Shown: positions 1-11,589, numbered from the stretch's first letter. The stretch: DNA of 64,000 bases from Triticum aestivum (GCF_018294505.1 NC_057794.1:189933857-189997856), one strand, 5' to 3'. Notes: generated by a model from the letters alone, not told the origin. Translations and numbers: made by a program.

Positions 1-441
1 AGCACATAAGCTGCCATTACTGCAAAACTAGTTCCAATGTAGATCTCAAGACCTTGTTTGGGGGGCAACAGCTGTAAACCAAACAAATTTAGAGTGAAAT
101 GAAAATGTGGGTCATAGTAATAGTGGTGACTACTAGGACTCTAGCTGGTTTGGTACTTTATTAACTGTGAAATTGCTTGGGGAATTTCAACTAGGTTGCT
201 ATATTTGGAGATAAACGCAACTCTAATTCAGTATCTAATTATCTACAAAGTAAAACTCATAATTACCATATATGCACAATTGGTTCCAGCGATGTATGCC
301 AGTTGCCATTTTGGATTCTGCATCAATCATTTTTATTCATATGATTCATTTGTATTAGGTTTTGGCAGATATTGTTAACTTGACTTCATGGCTGCGCTCT
401 ATCCTGTGTTGCGCCTGTGCTCGTTGCTACTGATGCACTTC

Positions 442-1172
442 ATGGCTGCTACTGTGTACAGTAGGAAGTGGAGTTAAGAACAATATTGGTCAGTTGTACT
501 AGTAAGTAAGATAAATTTTGCAGACTGGATCTGCCAAACACTCCATCCTTAATTCAGATCGGCAACAACCCCAGCCAAAGAAAACCTTATTGTGTTTTCT
601 TAGGATTTCAGATGAATCTTGATGCATAATAGCTACCTAATGGATCAAATAGTAAAACACACCGAACCTGGTTAGGAAGCTCTCTGCAGGCAAACTATTA
701 GTGCATGAACTTAGAACTACACATATGCTAGTGGAATTAAGAACACTGTCGATTAGCTGTCTAGTACAATCTTTTGCTTATTTGCCTCGGATGAAAAAGA
801 ACGCATTTACTGATGCAGATCGGCAAACCAACATCTGTGAGAGAATAAGCAATTTTCTCTTTTATTTTTACCTTGATAAGAGTTGTAGCTTCAGTGCATG
901 TGCAAGCATGTGCAAGCATGTGCTGGTCTGTGGCTCTTGGTTGGCTCAGTCATTAGTTGCTCTTTTGTTTATGGCTGTTGGTATGTACACTAGGTAATGG
1001 AATTAAGAACATTGTTGATCCAGTAAGTAGGACAAAGTTTGCAGACTGGATCTGCCAAACACTGCATCTTTAATTCAGGTCGACAACAACCCCAGTCAAA
1101 GAAAAACCGTCCCTGACAACCTTGTGTTTTCTTAGGACTAAAAACGAATCTTGATGCACAATAGCTACGCTA
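442..1172 (+). repeat. Two diverged direct copies of a ~200-bp unit
   Basis: Bases about 442-640 and 971-1172 align along their length. Both share AATTAAGAAC-type starts, GCAGACTGGATCTGCCAAAC, and an AATCTTGATGCA..AATAGCTAC end. A partial third relative lies near 685-850. No gene is supported in 1-1420; short ORFs at 196-378 and 701-997 have no recognisable features. Confidence 0.7.
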
Positions 1173-1424
1173 ACTACGGATCGCCTATAAGAATAACTGC
1201 AAACTGGATAGACATGTTATAATAATTCAGCTGAGCATATAGGAGCATGTAAGTTAACTTTGTTTCAGCTTCACACAAGTTACAATTCGCTAAAAAAAGC
1301 CAGCTAGAATAGCCAAATAACAATTTGGTCCCAAACACAGCAAGGTCCTATTTTACTTTCAACATGACCTGACAACATGACCTGACAATAGTTCAGTTTA
1401 CAGCTGAGGACATTGATTTATTAT

Positions 1425-1590
1425 GAAGTTGCTTGGGTTTATTATGAAGTACTTTGATCATGTCTCTTTATTTGTACTGCTGCTAATATAATTTATATGA
1501 TGATGAAGTTGCTTGGGTTTATTATGAAGTACTTTGATCATGTCTCTTTATTTGTACTGCTGCTAATATACTTTATATGATGATGAAGTG
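1425..1590 (+). repeat. 80-bp tandem duplication
   Basis: Unit 1425-1504 is repeated at 1505-1584 with one obvious mismatch, and a third copy starts at 1585 (GAAGTG). The near identity points to a recent slippage or unequal-exchange event. Confidence 0.9.
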
Positions 1591-1716
1591 CTACTGAGTT
1601 GTGTGCAAATTTTGTTAAATCAGTGATGTGTATGTGGAGGCCTTTTTTGCCTTGTCCACCCGAGAGGCCCTTGAGTTTGCTGGAATGTCGATTAACTTCC
1701 GTTCCAGCAAATTCGG

Positions 1717-1808
1717 GTACTCCATATGTCCTATTTTCAGCAAAGGTCATGCTGAAATTTTCCGTGAATTTTAGCATGACTTTGCTAAAAATAGGACATA
1801 TGGGGTAC
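1717..1808. repeat. ~42-bp inverted repeat with a short loop
   Basis: Arm 1717-1758 (starts GTACTCCATATGTCCTATTT) is the near reverse complement of arm 1767-1808 (ends AGGACATATGGGGTAC). The loop is about 8 bp. It could be a MITE remnant or a foldback. Confidence 0.8.
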
Positions 1809-1890
1809 TTGTGACTAATGCATGGGCCGGGGTATCTTAGTAGTTAATTAAGTAGGATCAAGTGCCCCGGCGTACTTGTGACTAATGCAT

Positions 1891-2036
1891 GGCTTTTAGG
1901 GTGCCTCGGTGTCGATAAAAACCGAAATGATGAAAAGTTAGGCTTTTAGGGTGCCTTGGCGTCGAAAAACCCTCAATGATAAAAGCTTAGATTTTAGGAT
2001 GCCTCGGTGTCAACAAACCCTAAATGATGAGACCAT
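1891..2036 (+). repeat. Three-copy ~49-bp tandem repeat upstream of the CACTA-1 gene
   Basis: Three units start GGCTTTTAGGGTGCCTCGG, GGCTTTTAGGGTGCCTTGG and GATTTTAGGATGCCTCGG, at about 1891, 1942 and 1990. The array ends about 60 bp before the start codon at 2099, so it sits where a promoter or leader would be. Confidence 0.75.
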
Positions 2037-2098
2037 GATCTTGTTCCTTGACAATAACCAACTTTTTGACCAAACTTTGTTTCTATTTAGAGAGAAAC

Positions 2099-5000
2099 AT
2101 GGCCCACAACGATGAGGCCGGGGGTTCGGGCGGCAAGGCATTCTGGGAGCTGTCCCAGGAGATGGAGGAACAACCTCACTTGTATGAGGCCGCCGCCTTC
2201 CCCATCGATCCTGAGACCACGGATGGTGCCGCCGAGGATGACCACACTGATGCCACCACTGATGGTGCCGCCGAGGATGCCACCACTGATGATGGCGGCG
2301 CACGCACAGATAGCAGCCAGCCGAAGAGGCAACGGAAGGACCGGCGCCCGATCGTGCTCCGCACCCTCAAGGAGGAAGTTACTGAAGTGGACTCCAACGG
2401 GAATCCAACGGCGCCCGAACGAATAGTCAAGGGGTACTCGCTTCAGCTCAGGTGCATTGTCCGGAGCACCGTCTCGATCAACACCGAGAACCTGAGGCAT
2501 CCTGACCGGGGGAATTTGCGCCACCTCCTCTTCACGAAGCTGCACGAACGATACAAGTTCCCCGCTGAATTCGAAAACACAAGCCTCAAAGGGAATAAAG
2601 TGAACAATGCTGCCCTCACGAAGATGAGCAAGGCCCTATCTACTTGGAAAAGCAATGTGAAGAGAATGATCGAGAAAGGTGAGAGTTATGAGAAGATCAA
2701 GGAGAAAAATCCTTCGATCACCGAAGATGACTACAACGACTTCAAGATCAATTGCTCGAGCACCGCAAGCTCCCAATCAAGTGAGTGGGGGAAACAAATG
2801 CGGGAGCTGAACATAGGGGAACACACACTCGGTCCCGGCGGTTACAGAGTGGCGGAGCCTATATGGGACAAGGAGGAGGCGGACCGTGCCGAGCAAGGCC
2901 TACCGCCCCTCTTCGATAAATACGGTGACAAGCAGACCAGGAACTTTGTCAGGGCCCGGTACAAGAAGGACCCGAAAACAAAGGAGCTTACCACGGATCC
3001 GAAGACCAGGGAGCTTGAGCTTGTTCTGGTAAGGAATACACCCCCGCGTAATTAGCTCCATATGGTTGCATTCTAATTAATGAAGCCGAATTTCTAAATG
3101 GTTCACATTCCTTCCGCAGGAGACTGAAAGCAGTAGCGCGGGGTCGACTCAGAGCAACCCTTGGGACACCACTCTAAATAGGGGGTTGAATATAATGAAG
3201 AACAAGGATAAGCTCAGTAAGCCGACGTCAGCTGGTCGTGTGGCCGGCAAAGGCTTGTCGACAAAATGGGGGTCATACTATACCGCTGGTGTGCGGAAGG
3301 AGAAAAAGACCAGCTCGGAAAGCCAGGCGCGAGAGGTTCAAGAACTCAAGGCACAGGTGGCGCGGATTCCGGAGATTGTCCAAGAGCAAGTGGAACAACG
3401 ACTCGGAGAGACGATCACCGCCCTTGTGCCTACCTTGATCTCGGGGTTGAGTGCGTGGATTGCGGGTGGCCAACAGGGGCCGCCCCCGATTCCTAGCTTC
3501 ACGGCCAGCAACTCACATAATGCGATGGCGGGGCCATTGGTGCCTCCGGCGGAGGCGGCATTGGTGTCTCCGACGCCGGCACGGGAGCTTGATGCACCCG
3601 GGTGTACGCCGGCCGGCACCTCTTCAGCAAGCGGCCGCTCCGTCAACTGCACGCCCGCCGTTGGCGGTGCCTCGACATTAGCCGAGCTCGACGCCATCAT
3701 CACGGTAACTAATTAAGCCTCTCTCGGCCGAGGACTTCATCTCCTTGCCTTTGACTGGGCATCCCTGACGCCCTACATGTTTTCGTAGGGCGCCGCCGAC
3801 GTTCCGTGCACTCTCCTCCACTTCGTGAACAACGAGTTGGTCGATGTCGCCAAGGGAAAAATCGTTCAACCGGGCAACCCCTTGTTCCACGGTACCCAGA
3901 TGCCACCCAACTTGTTTAGGGTTCAACTGGTTCGGGTGCTGCCAGGCTGCGACGACTTGTTACCTCCGATTCGACACGTCGGGGCCGACGATGATGACGT
4001 GATGACCCTCAGCGCCTGCCTGAGCTGGCCCCTGCTTTGGCCGAAGAGCCAGATTCGTTTGGGGGCGGGGGACACCACCCCAAAGACAGCACCGCCAGTC
4101 GTGCTGGTGCCAAGTCGGCCCCATGGCAAGACCGCCGTAACGGTGCCGGACATCCCTATGCCACTGGATCCAAACATGCATATGGCACAGGATCAGAACG
4201 ACGACGACGACGACGACGATGATACATTTCGCAACGTCGATCAGTACTTTGCCGAGCATGGGTACGATGGCGACTTCATGGGGCCTCCTTCTCAAGAACC
4301 AAACCCAACAAAAGACGTGTGCGATCTAGCTCGTACCGCGGAGAAGCCAAGTTGCAACAGGCGCCGTCTGGCGTTCAGCTCTCAGGAGACGCCTCCAGCT
4401 GCCGACTTCACCGAGCCTCAGATAGGCGAGGTGCGAAATATTATCAGCCCCAACACACTCAAGAAGGCGGTCTGTGAGCAGAACTCGGTCCCATTACAGG
4501 AGAAGAAGAAGGCACGCAAAAGAAAGACTAAGAAGGGTGCGAGCCAGCCGGCACCGAGTACGATCCGTGCTCAGGACGGGCCACCTTCACCGCAGGATAT
4601 CTCGAGGAGGGTGCATGTGGCGGGTAGGGCGATGCTACCACCAAATATGCTCAATGCTGCAACCGGTGCTATGCGGAGTCTGCACGACAGTGTTCTTTCT
4701 TTGGAGAAGCGGCGTCTCAGAGAGAAGGATGTGGCATACCCGGTTTTTGTGGCCAAGGTGCCAGAGGGCAAGGGCTTTGTGGATGGCGACATCGGGGGTA
4801 CGATCGTCCTGCGGTTTGATGACATCTTTGCTATGTTTAACCTTCATCCGCTGCACTACACCTTCGTTCGGCTATTTTCGCTGAGTATGGAGATGCGGAT
4901 CATTCGCGACAAGACCCCGGACATCGTGATAGTCGACCCCTTCTACATGCGTGCCAAGATCTTGGGCAGCGCTGGGGACCGGCAAGTCGCGAGTTCTTAC

Positions 5001-5705
5001 CTCGAAGGCGTCATTCTGGCAAACCAAGATAAGGATAACTTCCTCGTGCCTTACTTTCCCAAGTAAGTCCTCCCCTCAACCGGCCCGTAACATATGAATT
5101 CTTACTTTTCGATCGTTTTTCTTTTAACATTCCGTGTTTTCTGCAGTGACACACGTTGCATGCTCATCCTCCTAAGCCCCAAATATTCCATGGCCACGTA
5201 TTTCGACCCGGACCGTCAGTCGAACGTAGACTACACAAATGTCAAGAAGGTTCTTGATGATGTTCTCCCCGGCTACGCCCAATCTGGAGGCACCTTCACT
5301 AGGCCTATTCGTAAGTACGGCAAGCACATGTTCTCCCACAATACGATGTTCTGCTGCGTCAAGCAGCCGCCTGGCGGTCAGAAGGGTGCCTACTATGCCA
5401 TCCATCACATGCGGGCGATCGTACGGGACCATCATCAACTTCTGCTACCGAGTAAACTCCAAGATTGGGCCGCGAGCGTGTCGGCAATCCAGGACGCGGA
5501 CCTCCGACAAGAATTCTTTCGCATCCAGTCGGAGTTTGCGGAAATCATCCATCAAGATGTCCTTCGTACCTCGGGGCAGTTCTACCTCAGAAATCAACCG
5601 TCCAACAGTGACATCGACACAATGCTACAAATGCAGGATGACAACGCCCGTTCTTTCATGACTCCCATTATAGACGGCGGCTTCATCCACGCTCCGGTCC
5701 CTTGA
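2099..5705 (+). CDS. CACTA accessory transposase-like protein (Ptta/En/Spm type with C48-peptidase-like tail)
   Basis: The gene has four exons: 2099-3028, 3120-3704, 3789-5062 and 5147-5705. All introns are GT-AG (GTAAGG..CCGCAG, GTAACT..TCGTAG, GTAAGT..CTGCAG) and the frame stays open across every junction, giving about 1115 residues. The ATG at 2099 was chosen as the first in-frame ATG. Residues 1-70 are acidic, with TDGAAED repeats. PKRQRKDRR (75-83) looks like a nuclear localisation signal. Residues ~90-300 resemble the plant Ptta/En/Spm DNA-binding transposase region (Transposase_24-like). Exon 3 has an eight-aspartate run (~643-650) and a KKKARKRKTKK basic patch. The last ~200 residues resemble the inactive Ulp1/C48-like domain of Triticeae CACTA ORFs (LILLSPKYSMATYFDP). 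Catalytic His and Cys appear lost. Likely role: transposon DNA binding in the nucleus. The family is well supported; the exact function is inferred. Confidence 0.85.
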
Positions 5706-5926
5706 GTCGAGTTGTCTAGTTCTGAAACATCGATTGGCTCATGTTGTAATTAAACTTTAATGAACTTGTAGTATGTCTCTTTGGTTTTGAGAGTCGTTCA
5801 ACTTAGATGTAATCGATGCTATTAATGTCTTGCTTTTCTCTTCCGATCGTTCTGTTGCATAATTATATATTGCTTATGTATTGTCTGTGAATTGGTACTA
5901 ACGTTTCGTTTGGCTAGTGCATAGTG

Positions 5927-6181
5927 ATGCCGACGTATGTCGTGTACAAGGGTAAGGTTCCCGGAGTCTACGATGACTGGGAGGAGTGTCGGAGATAGGT
6001 TCACCGATTCAGCGGTAACAGTTACAAAGGGTACACCACTAGGGCCGAGGCCGAATCTAGATACGCCCGCTATCTAGCGGGAGAGGGGAGGGAGCGTTGG
6101 AGGAACCGGATGAAGACGAGTTTCATCGTGATGATGCTCATCGTGATGACCGCAGCTCTCTTCTATGTGATGGTAGTTTAG
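5927..6181 (+). pseudogene. Small RNase H1 N-terminal (Caulimo_VI/hybrid-binding) domain ORF with C-terminal membrane segment, one TAG stop
   Basis: ATG 5927 opens an 83-codon frame ending TAG at 6179-6181, broken by one in-frame TAG at 5996-5998 (codon 24). Residues 3-20 (TYVVYKGKVPGVYDDW) and, after the stop, FSGNSYKGYTTRAEAESRY match the hallmark of the RNase HI N-terminal RNA/DNA-hybrid-binding domain, also found in caulimovirus viroplasmin (PF01693 type). The tail is basic (RERWRNRMK) followed by about 20 hydrophobic residues (SFIVMMLIVMTAALFYVMVV), a likely membrane anchor. It lies about 220 bp after the CACTA-1 gene stop, in the same orientation and before the subterminal repeats, so it belongs to the transposon. 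A TTTGGCTAG acceptor-like site just upstream (5915) leaves room for a spliced leader. Glutamine to TAG is the simplest explanation of the break. Confidence 0.75.
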
Positions 6182-6460
6182 ATGATCGATATCGACTTGT
6201 AATGCGAAGACAAACTCGCTACTCGCGGTCTCGAGACTTGTAATATAATGTTCTATCTTTGTTCGGTCTTTTTAATTCGGAGACTAATATGATGAATTGT
6301 ATTCGGAGACTAATATGATGAATTGTATTCAAAGACTAATCTTCTATTGTATTTGATGAATCTATTGTTGATGTGTGCTGTCTATATTTTGTCAAATTAT
6401 ACATTTTGTAACCTGTGCAAAAAACAGAAAATATAAAAATATAAAAAAACCTAATATTCA

Positions 6461-6820
6461 TACTAATGGCGCATCACACGACAGTGCGCCATTAGTATGA
6501 CAGTGCATACTAATGGCGCATCACCGGGTAGTGCGCCATTAGTATGCTGCGGTTACTAATGGCGCATCCAGAGGTGGTGCGCCATTAGTATGCCAAAGCA
6601 CCTGGGTGTACATGCCAACTGGGAGGCATACTAATGGCGCACCCTCGCATATACTAATGGCGCACTAGGTGGTGCGCCATTAGTATACCAGATACTAATG
6701 GCGCACCAGCTGGTGCGCCATTAGTAAAAATTACTAATGGCGTGCTGTCAGTGGCGCACCAGTGATGCGCCATTAATGGCCATATTAGGTGCGCCATTAG
6801 TAGTGGTATTTCTAGTAGTG
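6461..6820. repeat. CACTA-1 right subterminal repeat array
   Basis: About 13 copies of ACTAATGGCGCA and its reverse complement TGCGCCATTAGT alternate as inverted pairs up to the terminus at 6820. Such arrays are the binding platform for the CACTA subterminal-binding protein in the En/Spm system. That role is inferred here from family knowledge. Confidence 0.9.
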
Positions 6821-7111
6821 CTTCCCCGACTTAGGAGCCCCCTTCTTGATCGAATCGTTGGCGTTGTTGAGTCTAGAAAAATGTTTTGAGTCATTTAGGA
6901 TTATATATATCAGAGAGTAGGATTCTTTTTACTCCTTAGTCCCTTCGTCGCTCTGGTGAGGCATCCTGATGTAGAGTTTTGACTCTTCTCTTCTCAAATT
7001 TCACTAAAAAAATTTAGGATCACGCGGGTATCTTGGAATCATTCCGATGGTTTTGTGACGAGAACATTGTTCTTGGTGCCTCTTGACATTTAGGGGTTGT
7101 GGCAGTGTCCC

Positions 7112-7430
7112 GGGGAGTTGAGCTCCGAGGTGTTGTCGTCACAATTTTATCGTTGCAATTCTGGAATACCTGAGTTTCGCCGACATCGAAAGTCTCTTTG
7201 ATGCAGTTGTTGGTGAGATAACCTCGACGCCACCCAGTACTGGGGCGGGAGTTCGGGGGAGTTGAGCTCCGAGGTGTCCAGGGGAGTTGAGCTCCGAGGT
7301 GTTGTCGTCACAATTTTATCGTTGCAATTCTGGAATACCTGAGTTTCACCGACATCGAAAGTCTCTTTGATGCAGTTGTTGGTGAGATAACCTCGACGCC
7401 ACCGAGTACTGGGGCGGGATTTCGGGAGTG
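7112..7430 (+). repeat. 169-bp tandem duplication inside the retroelement
   Basis: The segment from about 7112, with GTTGTCGTCACAATTTTATCG at 7132, recurs 169 bp later with a copy at 7301, and the two are nearly identical to about 7430. A short GGGGAGTTGAGCTCCGAGGTG sub-duplication sits at the junction (7255-7300). Confidence 0.85.
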
Positions 7431-7989
7431 TTGCCATAACTCGTATAACGGATGCTTTTTGAAGGTTGAGGTAAATGATTTCCGTAGGTTTCTTGGTTAT
7501 GTGTTGAAGGATGGATACAGCTGGATGTAGGATTTGTTAGTTTTGGGTGAGATATTATGCTTCCCCTGTATCCCCAACACCTGATTGCATAACCAGAAAG
7601 TTTCGGGAGTTTATAAGTGGGAATTCAAGTATCTCTTAGCATATCTTTCCGACAGATGTATGATATGAAATTGGGATTCGATGTCTAGTGGTCCGCCTAT
7701 CCATGGTTGGTTTTACAGTGGTCTCGTTGTGTCTTAAAGAGTCCTTGGCTATGCTAACTCGGGGACGCTTCATATGTCATGTGCACTGCCTTGTACATGA
7801 TGGTGTTCTACGATCAAGCCCGTGTGGGCCCCACCATGAAAATTTCGGACGAAATATCTATCATATGTTTGTTCCGGCTTATTCTGCAAGCCAATCCTTT
7901 GTTTGTTTCGAGTTGTTTTATTCGAGTTGCTTCAAAGTCAAGTGTTGATTCCATACCTTTCCTAAACAGTGTTCTCATACTTCTATGTG

Positions 7990-10480
7990 AATACTAATCC
8001 TTCTTGATCTTTGAGATTATCATGCCAATACTTTTCAACCGGTGTGTTTCTCTTCAAGTGGATCCGATCATTTCAACATCAGCAAGATCAATTATAAGTT
8101 CTTCTCAACGGTGCTCGTCTCATCTGCCCCCAAGTTGTCTTTCTTTTCCCGCCCTCCCACCCTTTTTCTTCAAGGACTCAGATTTCTTAATCAAGTATCC
8201 ATTTTATTCATGTGAAGTCTCTTCATTCTTTTCTTGCAATGTTCATATCCGGTGATTCTCATGAAGATCGTAACGAAGCTTCAAGTTCGTTACTCTTCGT
8301 TCTTTTACTTCTCCGGTGGATTTAATTCTCATGTTGATCATATCCTTTTACTGGTTTCAAATTTTTTCTCATGCCGGTACACCTCTTAATCATCCACTTC
8401 TCGCTATTCAATTGTTCCGGAGTGTTTAGATATCTCGAAGATTCATGTTTCCACTCTGCTTTCGTTCAAGCTCTTTCGAGATTGTTATCTTATTCAAGCC
8501 ATTTAATTCAACCGGTGCAATCTCTCTTTTCAAGCAATCGTTCAACGGTGTTTTCTCTTGAGTGGGCCCTAACCCACGGGTCCTTTCCCAGGATCTTACC
8601 TGACTCTTCTAATTTTCCCAAAGCTATCATAAATTCTTTTCAAAGTTTGACATAAGAATGAATTTTTCATCAGTCAAATGCTTTTCTCCAAGATCTTTCA
8701 AATTCTTTTCATCATTGGCTCAACCTTTTCCATTCTTCATTCCGGAGTGCCTCAACAATTCTTGGTGGTGTTTCTCGTCGTCATTCTCGGATGTTGAAGA
8801 CCGAAGAAGAGTTTTTCCTCCATATCTTATCCGTTCTCTCTGAGATTCGTGGTTCTAGTTTGAGGCCATCCTCTCATAATTGTTTTGATTGTGAGAAGCC
8901 TTTTCACCTATCTGGAGCAATTCAAGATTCTTTTCAGTTTGATTTGTCCAAAGCCCATCATCTCAGAATTATTCATTCCAGCTTTCAGCTCTCGTTCTCA
9001 AATCTTACCGGTGCATCGATCAAATGTCCTCTAATCAGTTCATGATCTCTTCGTTCTCTTGTATCTAAACTCTCTCATGTATCTTCGTTCATTTGCTAAT
9101 TCTTACCGGTGATTCATCCCTTTACTTCGTTCATTTTTCAATTCTTACGGTGGTTCTTCCAAGATTCTTCTTCCTTCGTTTATCATATCAGTGCATTCGG
9201 GCTTTTCAAATTTTACTGGTGATTCATTGAAGACCTTCCCAAGTTGGCGCGATATCTATCTTAATCCTTTCTACATGAATAAGTAGCATGCCAAATCTGT
9301 TACTTGTCATCAATTTAAATTGATGAAGGATAAGCATAATGTAATTCTTATTCTTATTTCATCAAGTAAATTCAATTCATGCTTTTCGGAGGTTCATCTG
9401 AAATTCTCATTTTTTTCAATTGTTCATCTTATCTTTTTTCCCGGAGTTCCAACCTCTCATCATCACGAAGTTCCATCTAAATCATTGCAAGGCTTCAACT
9501 AGTGTTTTTCAACTTCTCTTTCATTTCATTTGATCATCCTCTTGTTACCGGAGTTTCTTCATGTAGGCTCTACATGATGGTTCATAAAGGATTTAGTTCC
9601 TTCTCCAAGTTTTAATCGAGATTCTTTTACGGAGCTCAAGCATTCTTCATCTCGCATTCCGAAGTGAAATTCTTTCTACCGTATCATTGGAGGTGGTATT
9701 ATGTTATTCTTGACAATTTGAGTTCATGTTTCATGATTCACATGTTGTTAAGAATGGGGTTTTTTAAATCCATCAATCTCGTCATTGGAATTATCTTGTG
9801 TCATGTTTCACCTAAAGCCTTCCCTAAGTATTGTTGCTATTATGGTGCTTATAAATGACCCAAGTTCTTTTATCCTCCCAGTGATTTAGTTTCTCGTCTT
9901 CTTGCTTATACCAATCCAAATCCATTGTTTTCGTTAGTGGCAGAATTTTCACCTCATAATTTTGAGATGTTCTCCATAATCCCACTACAACATTGTTCTA
10001 TTCGTTTTTGATAATCCAACAACTCCGTTCTAGCATTTTTCGTAAGCGTGCTCTCCCAAGATCTTGTGTTCCCTCCGTTCATTCCATTTCCATTCTTTCA
10101 TTTCTTCCGGAGGCATTGTGATGTTGCTCAATTCAAACCATCTTCTTGTTTCATCAGGATCATGTTCTTTTCATTCTTATCCGTTTAACCGGAGTGTTGT
10201 GTCCTCTGCTAAAGTCATTTTCATCCTATTAAGTCTTGCATCTCTTTTCAACCGGAGTGCTATACGAATTTGTTCTTCCTTGTTTCTCTTTTATAACGGA
10301 GTGCTTTGAACTTCGTTCATCTCCATTGCTTTCTTTCTTTCTTTCAATTTTGTTCAACCTCTCAAGGTTCTTTAGTTTCACTCAATTGTCAAGAAGCAAC
10401 TTAGTTTTACCTCTTGTCTTCCTCTTCCATTTTTCCCTCCGGTGCCATTCTAGATCTCGGGACGAGATCCTCTCATAGTG
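7990..10480 (+). repeat. Degenerate pyrimidine-rich array with recurring CCGG(A/T)G(T) motif
   Basis: About 2.5 kb of T/C-rich, ORF-poor sequence punctuated every ~40-120 bp by AACCGGTG, TCCGGAGTG, ACCGGTGATTC or CAACGGTG. Examples are near 8039, 8107, 8251, 8312, 8415, 8510, 8743, 9009, 9104, 9548, 10107, 10189, 10250, 10295 and 10440. Units look like diverged copies of TTCAA-CCGGAGTG-TTTTCTC. The array ends just before the 3' LTR. No coding signal was found. Confidence 0.6.
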
Positions 10481-10978
10481 GTGGAGTGTTGTGACGACCC
10501 GAGACCGATGTGCCAGGTGTCATCCAGTTATTCGCTGTTGTTGCCTTGTCATGTGCTTGCGTGTCATGCATTTCATATCATGTCATCATGTGCATCGCAT
10601 TTGAATACATGTTCGTCTCATGCATCCGAGCATATTCCCCGTTGTATGTTTTGCATTCTGGCGCTCCTATGTCATCTGGTGTTCCCTTTTACCTCTTTTC
10701 GTGTGTGGGTGTTAAACGTTCTCGGATTGGACCGAGACTTGCCAAGCGGCCTTGTTATACTACCGGTAGACCGCCTGTCAAGTTTCGTGCCATCTGGACT
10801 TCGTTTGATACTCCAACGGTTAACCGAGGGACCGTAAAGGCCTCGTGTGTGTTGCAACCCAACACCCCTCCAAACTGGCCCAAAACCCAACTAAACCCCC
10901 TCCATCATCTCGGTCGTTCGATCACGATCGCGTGGCCGAAAACCACACCTCATTTGGACTCTCCTAGCTCCCTCTACC

Positions 10979-10986
10979 TATAAATA
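10979..10986 (+). promoter_or_regulatory. TATA box of the long LTR
   Basis: TATAAATA lies after a CTCCCTCTACC stretch and about 30 bp before a C-rich start region. It is the likely U3/R promoter of the retroelement. Confidence 0.6.
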
Positions 10987-11203
10987 GGTGCCTCCCCCTC
11001 CATTTTCGCGAATGAACCCTAAATTTTCCCTCCGCGCCGCGTCGGACATGTCCGACCCCGCGCCGGACGCATCCAGCCACCGCCCCGTCCAATCCTGTCG
11101 CGCCACGTGGCATGCCGCCGTCCCACCGCCGCCGCAGCCCGCAGGGCCCATCCGGGGCCCGCGCGAGCCCGGATCTCGCCGCCGCAGGGCCCGCGTCGTC
11201 CCG

Positions 11204-11589
11204 NNNNNNNNNNNNNNNNNNNNNNNNNNNNNNNNNNNNNNNNNNNNNNNNNNNNNNNNNNNNNNNNNNNNNNNNNNNNNNNNNNNNNNNNNNNNNNNNN
11301 NNNNNNNNNNNNNNNNNNNNNNNNNNNNNNNNNNNNNNNNNNNNNNNNNNNNNNNNNNNNNNNNNNNNNNNNNNNNNNNNNNNNNNNNNNNNNNNNNNNN
11401 NNNNNNNNNNNNNNNNNNNNNNNNNNNNNNNNNNNNNNNNNNNNNNNNNNNNNNNNNNNNNNNNNNNNNNNNNNNNNNNNNNNNNNNNNNNNNNNNNNNN
11501 NNNNNNNNNNNNNNNNNNNNNNNNNNNNNNNNNNNNNNNNNNNNNNNNNNNNNNNNNNNNNNNNNNNNNNNNNNNNNNNNNNNNNNNNN
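11204..11589. other. Assembly gap (386 N)
   Basis: A run of N inside the GC-rich part of the long LTR. Open frames that cross it are artefacts. Confidence 1.

Larger units (their letters stand above)
1..6820 (+). mobile_element. CACTA-1, right (3') portion of a CACTA/En-Spm DNA transposon
   Basis: The right terminus is seen at 6805-6820 (GGTATTTCTAGTAGTG, the reverse complement of a CACTACTAGAAATACC end), preceded by subterminal repeats. The element carries an accessory transposase gene and a small RNase H1-N ORF in the same orientation. No CACTACTAG left end is visible from 1 on, so the left end and the main DDE transposase (TNP2-like) should lie upstream of the window or be deleted. The left boundary given is therefore only the window edge. 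It appears inserted into the LTR retroelement whose 3' part continues at 6821. Bases 6821-6823 (CTT) would be the right copy of a 3-bp target duplication. Confidence 0.75.

Noticed and set aside
5927..6181. Endogenous caulimovirus (because of the viroplasmin-like domain)
   Set aside because: No viral coat, movement or polymerase genes are near. The domain is also that of cellular RNase H1, and the context is a CACTA transposon.
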